Notes: generated from the sequence alone by a model not told the origin. A stretch of DNA of 64,000 nucleotides from Lacinutrix sp. 5H-3-7-4 (GCF_000211855.2 NC_015638.1:2329001-2393000), one strand, 5' to 3'; positions 36,554 through 45,772 are shown, numbered from the stretch's first letter. A program made the numbers and translations.

Positions 36554-37200
36554 GTTTTAAATCCGTTTTTGTGTTCTATATGTAATCTTTGGTAGACTTC
36601 CCAAAGTGTTTCTGTTCCTGGAAATTTACTAATATCTTGTTCTGTTGGGCCTGTAACCAACTCGTAACCTATACAAACGTTATTATGAAAGGCTTCCCAA
36701 CTAGAAAAATTAGATTTTATAATATTACAAGCATCTTCTAAACGTAAAGCAATTTCGTTAGTAGTAATAAAATTTAATACCAAACCTAAACGCATTTGGA
36801 AAATATACATTGCCATATCGTAACCTATAAGTTTTTGGTTTTTTAAGCTGAAACGATACTTCCACACTAATTTATAAAGTTGTTGGTTTTTTGGATTTTC
36901 TTCGGCATTATATTTAGCCTCAAAAGTTGTAGTAGTATCCATTCGCAATTGGGAAGCTAAGGTTTCAAAGGTTTTTGAAGCCATTTGTCCGTTTTCATAA
37001 CGGTGTAAACTGTTACGTAAATGTAATCCAGATTTTATGCCATATAAGTTTAAAAGTCTTTTGGCTTGTTGGATGTGTAAATCGTTTGATATGTCAAAAC
37101 CCGACCAACTATAAAGGTCTGCTTTTTTATAATTTTTTTTCAAAATCAAAGCCGATAAATTAAGTTGATCTTGAATTTTTGGAGTGATAGTGTCTGTCAT
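36544..37200 (-). CDS. DUF1266-like protein
   Basis: A 218-residue helical protein that resembles DUF1266 proteins: an N-terminal helical part, then the family-like W-xx-Y/F pattern around LYKLVWKYRFSLKNQKLIGYDMAMYIFQ, a central RLGL helix, and the region SNFSSWEAFHNNVCIGYELV near residue 170. DUF1266 has no established function; members often stand near SMI1/KNR4 and toxin-immunity genes. It is third in the minus operon, 4 bp downstream of the 823-residue gene and 10 bp overlapping with the TPR-like gene. The domain assignment is by eye and moderate. Confidence 0.6.
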   Translation of the reverse strand: MTDTITPKIQDQLNLSALILKKNYKKADLYSWSGFDISNDLHIQQAKRLLNLYGIKSGLHLRNSLHRYENGQMASKTFETLASQLRMDTTTTFEAKYNAEENPKNQQLYKLVWKYRFSLKNQKLIGYDMAMYIFQMRLGLVLNFITTNEIALRLEDACNIIKSNFSSWEAFHNNVCIGYELVTGPTEQDISKFPGTETLWEVYQRLHIEHKNGFKTWL

Positions 37201-37204
37201 TGTC

Positions 37205-39676
37205 TTAAGCGTTTAATTGAATTATCACTTGTGATACTGTTTTTGATACATGGTCTGGAAAAGCTCCAGATTTTATCATGGTTTTTAGTCCCATAGCATA
37301 CGAACTTGCCATTTTAGTGTCTTTTACTAATTCAACAAATAAGGTTTGGCAATGGGTATTAAATGTTGATAGCGCTGGATTGGAAGCTAATTCTGCATCC
37401 AATATCACACTGTAAAGTGCCTGAGTAAATCTAGAATCTGAATGAGTTTTATCATCCTCAAGCCAAGTTTTTAGTGTTGTTATATTTTCGACTAAAAAAG
37501 ATAAAGACTCCGTATCGTAGGTTTTAAGTCGTGTATAATTTTCAAGATTTGAAAGCACATAACTTATAAACTTGTGATTAATCTCTTTAGGTTGTAAAAT
37601 TACTTGAGACGTTGATGGTGTATTTAAACTGTTAGTTGTTGCTGTATTTTGGTTAAAGAAAGCGTCGTTAAACGTACTAATAATTGTATTTAATTGGTTT
37701 TTAGAGGTAAAAGCATTACTTGTATCTGTATCGTATTTAACTAATTGTGTCACAGTTTTTGCACTAAGTTTAGTATGCTTTAAAGCACCAAGAAAATCAA
37801 CTAAAAACACTTCTATTTCTTCCCAAACGTCATTTGAGGCAACTGAGTTATGTGCTGTTTTTTTGCTTTTTTGGTGAATAGAAACTAAACGTTTTATGGT
37901 TTTATCTAAAAAGTAGCTAACATCATCCTCTACAGCATTAAAAAAGTTTGCAGTGCGCACACCTTGTGTCGTTAGCATAGCTTTAGTCCAAACGGCTTCT
38001 TGTTTAAAACTGTAATAATAATCTAACAAATAATTAAACCAAGCTTGTATTAGATTAAGTGTTAGCGGATTGTCTTGGTTTAGATAATGTTTACCAGCAA
38101 ACGCGTTACAAAGGTCTGTAACACATGGATTAATATCTTTTAGCGCCCAAATTTGGTTTACACGTGTATAATTACCAGCATCTCTACATAATACAGTTAG
38201 TGTTTTAACAATATAAGGTAGGTTTTTTGTGGTGATAGCTTCAGTTGTTTTTGTAGCTGAATATGCCATATTTAGCAAATACAGTTGTAAGGTCTCTTGT
38301 TGTTCTAGAGTATAGCAATTAAACAATTCTTGATTGGCATCATAAAACATGCGTACCAAAAACTGATTTAAAGGGTTAACTATACCAGAGGCTTCAAAAC
38401 CTTTTAAAAAAGCATCTAAGTTATTAGTGTTTTGAAACACGTGTGTGATTAAAAAAGATCCTGTAAGTTTAAATGTTTCATTTTGGTAACGCATACTTGG
38501 TAATGCGTTTTGATTATCATCAAGTAATAATTTTGAAAAGATAGCATTATAGGTCTCGGTTTGATTTTTTATTCCTGATTTTGGATGACAGGTATTAAAC
38601 CAAAAAGCAAGACTTGTTAAAGGTAAAACAGAAGCTGTAGCTTCGTTTAATAAGGGTTTTGCAAAATCTGTAAAAACCTCGGTATTGTAATTTGGTCGGT
38701 GCTGTAGCCATGCTATTAGATGTTGATAGCAACTATCTAGTTGGTTTTGTGGTATGGCTTTTTCACGATTGTTAAATAAAATAACATCACCAGAATCCCA
38801 TAGTTTTGTGCTTAGCGCATTAATTAATGGATAGTTATTTTGGTTTGTTTTTATGTTTAATAGCGCTGTACTTTTAACTTCACCAAAAATCCAACGCTCT
38901 TTTATAGCTTGATGTGCCTTATGGCAGGCTAATGGATTATTTAAATAATAATCTGCTAAATCACTTGTAAACCAAGACGACACGACATTGTAAACATCTG
39001 GTTGGTATACCTTGCCAACAGGTAGTATATTATGAAATGCATTAATAAATTCCTGCCAGTTGCCATTAAAAAAATGTGTGATAAATGTGTCGTTAATTTT
39101 AAATGGATACGTTTGTATTGCTTCCTTATTTTGAATTACAGTGTACGAATCATTTAAAATATTATAATCCAAACAACACTGTACCAAAAAGTTTAAATTT
39201 AAAACATTGGTAAGATCAAAAAGACTATCTATTAAAAAACGGGAAATAATTAAAGAGGCTTCCGATTTACTTTTTACCAGCAATGTTATAATTTCAAAAA
39301 ATGAATCAATAATAGTTTGTTCACACTGTTCTGATTGAAAATAATTTAAATTGAATTTAAAAAAGCGAATAAATAATTCGGTACTTTTTTTATCAGGAAA
39401 AAAACCTTGTTTTACTAACGGAAGCCAAGCCAAAACAAAGTCTGTACCTTGTTGTGTATTACTATATAATTTAGGGTAATAGTAAATGTTTTGTGCCAAT
39501 GTATTTGTAAAAGTAGCATTTAAATTATTTAAACGCCTGTTTTTTATCTCCTTATAAACCTTAGCATCAGTTATATCTAAAAGTTCTAAAATTGTAATTA
39601 ATGTATATTGTTCTGTTGCATCTAATGTTTTTAGATTGATATTAGGTAGTACTTCTGTTTTAAATATTGAAGACAT
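37205..39676 (-). CDS. very large helical protein of unknown function
   Basis: An 823-residue protein, helical throughout, without a signal peptide, nucleotide-binding motif or metal site that I can see. It reads like an alpha-solenoid (repeated hydrophobic helices such as LYLLNMAYSATKTTEAITTK and LIQAWFNYLLDYYYSFKQE). It is the second gene of the minus-strand operon: 66 bp after the SMI1-like gene and 4 bp before the DUF1266-like gene. I do not recognise a family. Likely a scaffold or large partner of the DUF4132 protein, which is inference. Confidence 0.68.
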   Translation of the reverse strand: MSSIFKTEVLPNINLKTLDATEQYTLITILELLDITDAKVYKEIKNRRLNNLNATFTNTLAQNIYYYPKLYSNTQQGTDFVLAWLPLVKQGFFPDKKSTELFIRFFKFNLNYFQSEQCEQTIIDSFFEIITLLVKSKSEASLIISRFLIDSLFDLTNVLNLNFLVQCCLDYNILNDSYTVIQNKEAIQTYPFKINDTFITHFFNGNWQEFINAFHNILPVGKVYQPDVYNVVSSWFTSDLADYYLNNPLACHKAHQAIKERWIFGEVKSTALLNIKTNQNNYPLINALSTKLWDSGDVILFNNREKAIPQNQLDSCYQHLIAWLQHRPNYNTEVFTDFAKPLLNEATASVLPLTSLAFWFNTCHPKSGIKNQTETYNAIFSKLLLDDNQNALPSMRYQNETFKLTGSFLITHVFQNTNNLDAFLKGFEASGIVNPLNQFLVRMFYDANQELFNCYTLEQQETLQLYLLNMAYSATKTTEAITTKNLPYIVKTLTVLCRDAGNYTRVNQIWALKDINPCVTDLCNAFAGKHYLNQDNPLTLNLIQAWFNYLLDYYYSFKQEAVWTKAMLTTQGVRTANFFNAVEDDVSYFLDKTIKRLVSIHQKSKKTAHNSVASNDVWEEIEVFLVDFLGALKHTKLSAKTVTQLVKYDTDTSNAFTSKNQLNTIISTFNDAFFNQNTATTNSLNTPSTSQVILQPKEINHKFISYVLSNLENYTRLKTYDTESLSFLVENITTLKTWLEDDKTHSDSRFTQALYSVILDAELASNPALSTFNTHCQTLFVELVKDTKMASSYAMGLKTMIKSGAFPDHVSKTVSQVIIQLNA

Positions 39677-39742
39677 GTAAATGGTATTATTCTAATTAGT
39701 TTTTACTTTTTTGTAGTAAATTGTATTTGGTAACGTTAAGGT

Positions 39743-40804
39743 TTAGGCTGTGTATAACCACTCAAAATCTTCGATATCAGTTTGGTCATTAGCAAGGTTT
39801 AATAAAAAACTGTTTAAGTTTTTATCTTGTATGTAACCAATCTCTTGATCTGCACCAAACTTTATAATTTGACCTGGAGTACCTTTTGTGTTTGGCGCAA
39901 AATCTATAGCTAGAAAATTTCCGTTTTGTAAATCGAAAAACGGAATCCAATAAGGTGTAGTGTACATTAGTAAGGCTTTACCTTGGTTTGTACTGTAGTT
40001 ATCTAATAATTCATCTTGTGTCCAATCGTCGTAAATTTCTTTCCAGTTGGTCCATTCAGATACTATAGCTTCAGCAGACATAAAAGCGGTGTTTTTAATA
40101 CCGTTGTGTAGACTTAAAAATGATTTTAAAATTTCAGGAAAATCAAAGCCAGCTTTATTTTTAAAAGCCTCATAAACAGTAGTGTTATCTTTTGGCGGTG
40201 AAATGGTTAAGTTTTTTTTCTCAACTAAGGTGTCAAAACTAGCTTTAATATTGTTAGAATTATACGTAACGTTTAATGTGATATAAGGTGATAAAAATTC
40301 TGTTTTCTCATTACCAAGTTGTTCTGCTATAAATTGATTAGGAATAAAATGCGCTATAAAAGCACCTGTATTGTCTTCAAAATTTAGTGTTTTTAAATTG
40401 CTTATAGGTTGGCTACTATAGTTGCTATTACTAAACTCATAAATTAAGGATACTGGATTATTATAATTGTTCTCATCATCATCGCGAATAGTAGTAGCAA
40501 ACCAAGTTTCAAAAGCAGGTGTGTTTTCAAAAATTACAGTAAAAACAATTTTACCATCTAAATAAGCAACACCGTAATAATCGTTTATAGATGAATAATT
40601 AGGTGTAATTAATACTAATTTATAAACCTCTTTTTTAGTTATTAATTTAATAGCTTCAAGTAGTGTGTCTCTAAAAATAAAACAGTTACTGTAATGGTCA
40701 GGATCGTTAAGTTCAGGAAATGTATTTATTGTTATTGTGTTAAAATTAAAATCACTTCTTTTAAAATCACTAAATCCTTTTAAATAAGGTTTGCTATTAT
40801 TCAT
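39743..40804 (-). CDS. SMI1/KNR4-like protein
   Basis: A 353-residue protein whose C-terminal half (about residues 200-353) fits the SMI1/KNR4 (SUKH) family: FPEILKSFLSLHNGIKN, the Trp-rich region WIPFFDLQNGNFLAIDFAPN, then GQIIKFGADQEIG and a final helix. SUKH proteins are often immunity proteins or organisers of complexes. I start it at the ATG at 40804, not at the longer ATG at 40888: the segment between carries a regulon dyad and a -7 box (40827-40872), so the shorter form is the transcribed one. It heads the four-gene minus operon. Confidence 0.75.
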   Translation of the reverse strand: MNNSKPYLKGFSDFKRSDFNFNTITINTFPELNDPDHYSNCFIFRDTLLEAIKLITKKEVYKLVLITPNYSSINDYYGVAYLDGKIVFTVIFENTPAFETWFATTIRDDDENNYNNPVSLIYEFSNSNYSSQPISNLKTLNFEDNTGAFIAHFIPNQFIAEQLGNEKTEFLSPYITLNVTYNSNNIKASFDTLVEKKNLTISPPKDNTTVYEAFKNKAGFDFPEILKSFLSLHNGIKNTAFMSAEAIVSEWTNWKEIYDDWTQDELLDNYSTNQGKALLMYTTPYWIPFFDLQNGNFLAIDFAPNTKGTPGQIIKFGADQEIGYIQDKNLNSFLLNLANDQTDIEDFEWLYTA

Positions 40805-40826
40805 ATACTCGTATAATTTAATACGG

Positions 40827-40872
40827 CTAAAGTACTTTACTAACTGCGATTTTTTATCCCTGAAAGTAGGGA
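40827..40872 (-). promoter_or_regulatory. regulon dyad 3 plus -7 box, for the minus-strand SMI1-like operon
   Basis: Read on the minus strand, TCCCTACTTTCAGGGA (40872 to 40857) is followed after exactly 22 bp by TACTTTAG (40834 to 40827), one mismatch from TAnnTTTG. The ATG at 40804 is 22 bp further. The element is inside the longer ORF and so decides the start. Confidence 0.6.
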
Positions 40873-40907
40873 TTTTAATAATTAACAATGCTAAATACTG
40901 TTAAAAA

Positions 40908-40953
40908 TCACTGAATATGGCGAGTTACTTCTAAATTTCAAATGTTATTTTTA
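40908..40953 (+). promoter_or_regulatory. regulon dyad 4 plus -7 box, for the gene at 40974
   Basis: TCACTGAATATGGCGA (40908-40923) precedes, by exactly 22 bp, TATTTTTA (40946-40953), one mismatch from TAnnTTTG. It is divergent from dyad 3, so two operons are fired from one 150-bp spacer. Confidence 0.5.
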
Positions 40954-40973
40954 CAAATATAAAATCTTAGTTT

Positions 40974-41879
40974 ATGACAACACTACACTTATCTGCTAAA
41001 GGCTTTCAAATTAATACAGAAATAATAAGTTTTCCTGTATCTATAGAGGTTTTAAAAAATAGTTTAAATGCTAATTTTAGAGTTTCAAAAACAAAACACA
41101 ACACGATTTATACTTGGGACGATTTGGGTATAATGGGCTATGCTAAACAAGGAGATATAATAGAATCTTTAGTGATTAGTTATCAACGAGAGTCCTACAA
41201 TTTTAGCCCTAAAAATATTTTTTCAGGAATATTTCATTTTAATAATCAAGACATTATAACTTATTATAAGTCTCATGATTTTAAGCATGTTAAACTATTT
41301 AAAGGTGATAATAACGGTGCATTAGTTATGGCAGAGGTTAGTGCTTGGTTTGATGTAGATGATTCAATAATTAGAGCCATAGAAGTTGGGCAATATATAC
41401 CTTATGATAAAAGAAAAGGAATACCAGAGGATAAATACACCATCGAACCTTTAGATGAAGAAATAATAGAGTTTAAAGATTTTGGTTTTAAATTATCTGT
41501 TATTGAAGAGTTGATGTATGTTAAAGAGTTACTTCTCCCTAAGTTTGATTTATATGAATTTGCAAACTGGTATAAAGCACGAGATATAGATATTGATGAA
41601 GAAGGTTATAATCCTATTACAGAAGTCGAGCAGTATTTTAAAAACTTACCAATACCTAAAAAATTTGCTTCGGCTTTGACTGAAATTTATCAAGATGGAG
41701 GCAATGATATTTATATGAATTTATCTCCTTTCTCTGGTGGTGCTGTAGAATTTTGGGACATACAAACCAGCGAAGATGCTAAGCATTTTCCTAATTTAAA
41801 AAAAGCCACATTATGCTACGCAACAGATACTGCATATAATGAAATGCGTGCATTAGGAATCGATGCTCAATGGTTATAG
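40974..41879 (+). CDS. DUF6892-like two-domain protein
   Basis: A 301-residue protein with two parts. Residues 1-140 form a beta-rich domain (TLHLSAKGFQINTEIISFPV, then IYTWDDLGIMGYAKQGDIIESL) seen beside SMI1-like proteins. Residues about 155-301 match the DUF6892-type pattern: a helical part, then DIYMNLSPFSGGAVEFWDIQ and HFPNLKKATLCYATDTAYNEM. No catalytic residues are apparent. It has its own promoter (dyad 4), so it is its own unit, head to head with the SMI1-like operon. Domain naming is from memory and only moderate. Confidence 0.68.
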   Translation: MTTLHLSAKGFQINTEIISFPVSIEVLKNSLNANFRVSKTKHNTIYTWDDLGIMGYAKQGDIIESLVISYQRESYNFSPKNIFSGIFHFNNQDIITYYKSHDFKHVKLFKGDNNGALVMAEVSAWFDVDDSIIRAIEVGQYIPYDKRKGIPEDKYTIEPLDEEIIEFKDFGFKLSVIEELMYVKELLLPKFDLYEFANWYKARDIDIDEEGYNPITEVEQYFKNLPIPKKFASALTEIYQDGGNDIYMNLSPFSGGAVEFWDIQTSEDAKHFPNLKKATLCYATDTAYNEMRALGIDAQWL

Positions 41880-41922
41880 TTTAATAATAAAACAGTTAGT
41901 GCGCGTTGATTATTTATTAATA

Positions 41923-41968
41923 TCCCTATTTTCAGTGATGTAATCCGCTATTTCTAATTGTAATTTTG
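41923..41968 (+). promoter_or_regulatory. regulon dyad 5 plus -7 box, for the 42007 operon
   Basis: TCCCTATTTTCAGTGA (41923-41938) precedes by exactly 22 bp TAATTTTG (41961-41968), a full match to TAnnTTTG. The ATG at 42007 is 39 bp further. Confidence 0.62.
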
Positions 41969-42006
41969 GAGCACGATTTAGACCACTAAAATTTAATACA
42001 TAAAAG

Positions 42007-43278
42007 ATGAAAGAGACCAATCAAAATATAAATGCGATAAAAACAGAATGGAATACTTTAGGGAGTCAATATGCTATTGCTGTAAATGAGATGGTTAAAT
42101 TTGGCGATACTAAAGGTTGGGAAAATTGGAAAGGCGCAGAACCAAAAGATGAAAGAGACCATTTGTCTGATGCTGTTTTTCAACTTTTAAAAGAAGCTAA
42201 TACTAACAATACAGTAGAGCAATTTAGACAAGATTTTCCGCCAGCACACACACCTTTATTAAAGTTTTTTAAAGATAAAGGCCAAAGTATTTCGCAATTA
42301 AATTTTATAACTGAACAAAAAATCGTGTTTTTGGTGGGTACAGCATATCAAAAAAGACAAGCCTATATTCTTGATAATGCGACTGTTTTAGAGCTAGATA
42401 ATTCTATTAAAGCTATTGGTAAATCTAAACAAAATAACGTGTTTGCAATAGCTTCTAATAATACTATTGTAACCACTCAAGGTTGGCAAGGCAGTGTTAT
42501 AGAGACATTTCAATTAAATAACACTAAAAATATTGGTATAACAGACTTGATACCGTTTAACGACGGGAAAAAAGTATTGCTAGTATCTGCCGATGGTATT
42601 TTTATTATTTCAAATACATCAGAGCATTTAATACATCCATTACCCGAATTAGAAGATGATTTAGAAGAAGGTGAAGCATGGGAGCCTTATTTAGATATGG
42701 AAAATGCAACATTATCTAACGATAATAAATATATTATTGTTGGCGATCAATGTTACGATCATCGTATTTTAAATAGCGATGGAACACAAGTAGGAGATAT
42801 TGGTCCGCAATCGTCTTACCCACATTTTTGTTTGTTCTCAAAAAATGATAAGCAAATCATTACAAATTCTTGTCATTTTTATAATGGTGTTACCATTGGT
42901 GTAGACACTAAAAATATGGAAGCTATTAGTGTTGAAGCTTATCAAGACAGTGAGGATTACACGGTTATAGACGATGGTATGCGTGTGTATTGTGGTGTAG
43001 CGACTTCAAAATACTACATTTTAGGCGATGCTTACGGTTATATAAAAGCTATAGATACTAAAGGACATTGCGTTTGGAAATACTTTTTAGGGTCTACCAT
43101 TAGCGGAATGACTATTTCTGAAGATGAGAAGACATTATGGGTAGGATCATACTCTGGGATGTTACATAAACTACAATTGGATAAAGGATTACGAGATAAT
43201 CATACTATTGGAACAGGTCAACATTACGAAGATTTTAGGTTGGTGATTTGGAAAGACGAACCTATTAGAAAATGGTAA
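42007..43278 (+). CDS. beta-propeller (WD40/quinoprotein-like) protein
   Basis: A 423-residue protein. Residues about 1-95 are helical; the rest shows repeated four-strand blades typical of WD40- or PQQ-like propellers: KKVLLVSADGIFIISNTSEH, KYIIVGDQCYDHRILNSDG, KYYILGDAYGYIKAIDTKG and KTLWVGSYSGMLHKLQLDKG. Propellers are usually docking platforms. No signal peptide, so it should be cytoplasmic. It is the first gene of a five-gene operon (42007-45239) driven by dyad 5. Specific partner unknown. Confidence 0.74.
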   Translation: MKETNQNINAIKTEWNTLGSQYAIAVNEMVKFGDTKGWENWKGAEPKDERDHLSDAVFQLLKEANTNNTVEQFRQDFPPAHTPLLKFFKDKGQSISQLNFITEQKIVFLVGTAYQKRQAYILDNATVLELDNSIKAIGKSKQNNVFAIASNNTIVTTQGWQGSVIETFQLNNTKNIGITDLIPFNDGKKVLLVSADGIFIISNTSEHLIHPLPELEDDLEEGEAWEPYLDMENATLSNDNKYIIVGDQCYDHRILNSDGTQVGDIGPQSSYPHFCLFSKNDKQIITNSCHFYNGVTIGVDTKNMEAISVEAYQDSEDYTVIDDGMRVYCGVATSKYYILGDAYGYIKAIDTKGHCVWKYFLGSTISGMTISEDEKTLWVGSYSGMLHKLQLDKGLRDNHTIGTGQHYEDFRLVIWKDEPIRKW

Positions 43279-43293
43279 TAAGCAATTAAAACT

Positions 43294-43719
43294 ATGAAAA
43301 TCACTAAAAATAACCTTGAAAAAGAACCTAAATTAGAAGGTAGTTACAAAATAAAATTAACGTTTAATGATGACACTGTTGTTTTTAGATTAAGTCCTGA
43401 TGGTGCTAGTTTAAGTGACATTTTAGCATTAGCAAATAATGTAGCAAACAACTTTAATGACTATAAGCAAAGTGCAACAGATGCAATTGTAGAAGATTAT
43501 TTTGATAATTATAATGATAATTGGGCAGATGAAGACGAAGGTTATCCACAATTAACTAAAGAGGCATTTATAAGCAAACTAACCATTACAGCCATAAATT
43601 TTACTTCAACAGATTTAATAGATGTGTTTTTTAATGAAGACGGCATGTTTGGTTACCATACATTAATTGCTCAATCTTATGATGGTGAAACTTTTAAAGA
43701 CACCACAATGTTTGGGTAA
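43294..43719 (+). CDS. DUF2262/DUF6985-like small acidic protein
   Basis: A 141-residue acidic protein. Residues 15-45 form beta strands (YKIKLTFNDDTVVFRLSPDG), and the pattern NDNWADEDEGYPQLTKEAFIS followed by ITAINFTSTDLIDVFFNEDGMFGYHTL matches the DUF2262/DUF6985-type signature (W-acidic-x-T-x-E-x-F, then a late FxDGxxFxxH). These families are common among SMI1-type immunity neighbourhoods. It lies 15 bp after the propeller gene in the same operon. The naming is by eye; function unknown. Confidence 0.6.
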   Translation: MKITKNNLEKEPKLEGSYKIKLTFNDDTVVFRLSPDGASLSDILALANNVANNFNDYKQSATDAIVEDYFDNYNDNWADEDEGYPQLTKEAFISKLTITAINFTSTDLIDVFFNEDGMFGYHTLIAQSYDGETFKDTTMFG

Positions 43720-43749
43720 TGTTTCAATAAAATTATTACAAAAAAAGTT

Positions 43750-44277
43750 ATGGATAAAACAAAAATAGAACAAGCCTATCAACATACATTTTCAGGTTTA
43801 ACCATGTATTATAGAGATTGCGAGCTTGAAGAACATTTGGTTTCGCGTTATAAAGTAAATCAAGTTATACAAGAACGTGGTTTTACAGATGTCTCTAATC
43901 AAGCCGAAGGTTTAGCTAAAACTGTACGCTTTGCTATTGCATCAAATAACGCTTCAAATTTAGGAGGTATAAATCCAGATGTTGTTAAATATGGATTTCA
44001 TTTAATAACTTCAGGTGCTTATTTTAAAGTCTTAGATATTTATAAAATTGAAAATAAAACCCAAATATTACTAATGCATTTTAATGAGGTGTATCTAGAC
44101 ATTTTCAATAGCACTACATCTAATATAGAAGAGAAAATAATACAAGTAGGTAGAAAAAGTTTAGATGCAAAAATACAACTACAACCCAATGCTATATTAA
44201 ATAATGAAGAATGGACCGAGCGCACAAAACATCCAATCGGTATGCTAGATTCGGGCGTGTTCTTTTTAAATAATTAA
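43750..44277 (+). CDS. protein of unknown function, third gene of the 42007 operon
   Basis: A 175-residue cytoplasmic protein with mixed helices and strands; it has a YxHxxSGLTMYYRDCELEEH-like start (residues 11-32) and a later FRxL-like stretch HLITSGAYFKVLDIYKIEN. I recognise no family. It lies 30 bp after the DUF2262-like gene and 4 bp before the endonuclease V-like gene, so it is translated with that gene. Two Cys/His-containing stretches near the start could bind metal but do not form a known motif. Confidence 0.6.
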   Translation: MDKTKIEQAYQHTFSGLTMYYRDCELEEHLVSRYKVNQVIQERGFTDVSNQAEGLAKTVRFAIASNNASNLGGINPDVVKYGFHLITSGAYFKVLDIYKIENKTQILLMHFNEVYLDIFNSTTSNIEEKIIQVGRKSLDAKIQLQPNAILNNEEWTERTKHPIGMLDSGVFFLNN

Positions 44278-44281
44278 ACAC

Positions 44282-44791
44282 ATGATACTTGCTTTTGACA
44301 CCTATTATTACGACGGAAAAGCCAAAACCATTGCGGTAAGTTTTAACGATTGGGAAGACGAAGTGCCAATACAAATTTATACCGATATTATTGAAGGTGT
44401 AGCCGATTACCAACCAGGATCTTTTTATAAACGTGAATTACCATGTATTTTAAGTGCATTAAAACAAGTAAATCTAGAAACAGTAGATTTAATAATCGTT
44501 GATGGCTATGTTATTTTAGAAGAAAAACATTTAGGTTTAGGTGGTTATTTATACCAAGCTTTAAAAGGTGAAATTCCGGTTGTAGGTATTGCTAAATCTG
44601 AGTTTGTATCTAAAACTTCGGTATTTAAAAAAGTATTTCGCGGTGAAAGTAAAAAACCATTATATGTCACATCTATTGGTATTGATAAAGATACAATTTG
44701 CAACGCCATAGAACGTATGCACGGAAACTACAGAATACCGACATTGCTACAAATTGTAGATACAAAAACTAAAGAAAACACTAATAAATAA
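44282..44791 (+). CDS. compact endonuclease V-like protein
   Basis: A 169-residue protein of the endonuclease V (Nfi) fold. Three acidic residues stand where the nuclease has its metal site: Asp6 in ILAFDTYYY, Glu52 in YKRELPCIL and Asp74 in LIIVDGYVIL; the family motif YxPGxxxxRE is present as YQPGSFYKRE. Real Nfi cleaves next to deaminated bases (inosine) in DNA or RNA. It is shorter than Nfi (about 220 residues), has DGYV in place of DGxG, and stands in a conflict-type operon, so it may cut a different target. It lies 4 bp after the upstream gene and 19 bp before the next. Confidence 0.7.
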   Translation: MILAFDTYYYDGKAKTIAVSFNDWEDEVPIQIYTDIIEGVADYQPGSFYKRELPCILSALKQVNLETVDLIIVDGYVILEEKHLGLGGYLYQALKGEIPVVGIAKSEFVSKTSVFKKVFRGESKKPLYVTSIGIDKDTICNAIERMHGNYRIPTLLQIVDTKTKENTNK

Positions 44792-44810
44792 AGTATTAAA
44801 GAGTTAAAAT

Positions 44811-45239
44811 ATGAATAAAGATTTAATCGTAGAAAACGTTAATCTGGCTGAGAATTTATTTACAAAACACTATAGCAATTTTATTAAAGAAAAACCAAGA
44901 ACAGTTACTGTTGAAGATGAGGATTTTAAATTATTTAGTTTTGAGGAAATGATTACTCTTACAACTATAGATGGAATGGAAGTTAGTAAAGTTAGAGCCT
45001 TAAAAGCGTATGTAAATACTTTAAAAAGCATTTTAGGACCAACAGTATCCGATCAAAAAGGAAAACAGTGGTCTATGTTAATGTTATCTGCAAGTATTAC
45101 TATTGGTAAAAATACAGAAGGTGATTTGTTGTTTATTGATAGGCATGATGGTAAAACGCTTTATATTTTTCGTCATGATGATGGCAGTTTATTTAAAACT
45201 AAAATGACGGTGTCTAAATTAATTAAAGCCTATTCTTAG
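44811..45239 (+). CDS. protein of unknown function, last gene of the 42007 operon
   Basis: A 142-residue cytoplasmic protein, with mixed helices and strands (VNLAENLFTKHYSNFIKEK, then GKQWSMLMLSASITIGKNTE and LLFIDRHDGKTLYIFRHDDG). The repeated DRHDG/RHDDG may bind metal or just be turns. No family recognised. As the gene next to the endonuclease V-like one it could be a partner or an inhibitor; that is only inference. A bidirectional terminator follows at 45263. Confidence 0.6.
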   Translation: MNKDLIVENVNLAENLFTKHYSNFIKEKPRTVTVEDEDFKLFSFEEMITLTTIDGMEVSKVRALKAYVNTLKSILGPTVSDQKGKQWSMLMLSASITIGKNTEGDLLFIDRHDGKTLYIFRHDDGSLFKTKMTVSKLIKAYS

Positions 45240-45262
45240 ATAAGACTAATTAATTCACAATT

Positions 45263-45300
45263 AAAAAGCCCAATTACAATAATGTAAAAGGGCTTTTTTT
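45263..45300. terminator. bidirectional terminator between convergent operons
   Basis: AAAAAGCCC (45263-45271) pairs with GGGCTTTTT (45290-45298) and ends in a T-run to 45300; on the minus strand the A-run gives the matching T-tract. It separates the stop at 45239 from the minus-strand stop at 45353. Confidence 0.85.
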
Positions 45301-45352
45301 ATAGTTGTGATTTTATTTATGGATAAATTAAATGTAATTAATTTAGAAAGCT

Positions 45353-45727
45353 TTAAGCAGACAAACTGTTTATTGCTTCCATTTTATTTAAAATTATAGG
45401 CACAAATAGAGCAAATTTTGCGTTGAATTCTTCTTGTGTTTTAGAAGTGTTTAAATTTTTACCCATAATCATCCAGGTATTAAATAGCGCTTCTTCTTGA
45501 TTTTGTGTTTCGGTATCAATATTTAAAGACTTTATTAGCATGAAATTATCATCATGATTATAAAAACCTGTAGTACTTACAATCTCAAAAACAAGTTCAA
45601 AGATACTTCTGGTGTCTAATAATTCGTTAATTTTTATTTCAGTTTCTTTAGATGCGCTTATAGCATCAAAAACGTCTACCATTAAGTTTTGTACTCTGGC
45701 ATTAGTACTAAAGTCTAAATATTTCAA
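45353..45727 (-). CDS. small helical protein of unknown function
   Basis: A 124-residue helical protein (VQNLMVDVFDAISASKETEIKINELL cut in parts, then NTWMIMGKNLN), without motif, signal or membrane segment. No family recognised. It is second in a two-gene minus-strand unit, 45 bp after the gene ending at 45773, and driven by dyad 6 at 46425. Role unknown; it may be a partner of that neighbour. Confidence 0.55.
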   Translation of the reverse strand: MKYLDFSTNARVQNLMVDVFDAISASKETEIKINELLDTRSIFELVFEIVSTTGFYNHDDNFMLIKSLNIDTETQNQEEALFNTWMIMGKNLNTSKTQEEFNAKFALFVPIILNKMEAINSLSA

Positions 45728-45772
45728 AATCTTATAATTTATAAATTAAAGCGAATTGTTGCTACTATTGTT

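Noticed and set aside
40804-40888. N-terminal 28 residues of the SMI1-like protein
   Set aside because: They cover a promoter with operator dyad and -7 box, so the shorter start was chosen.
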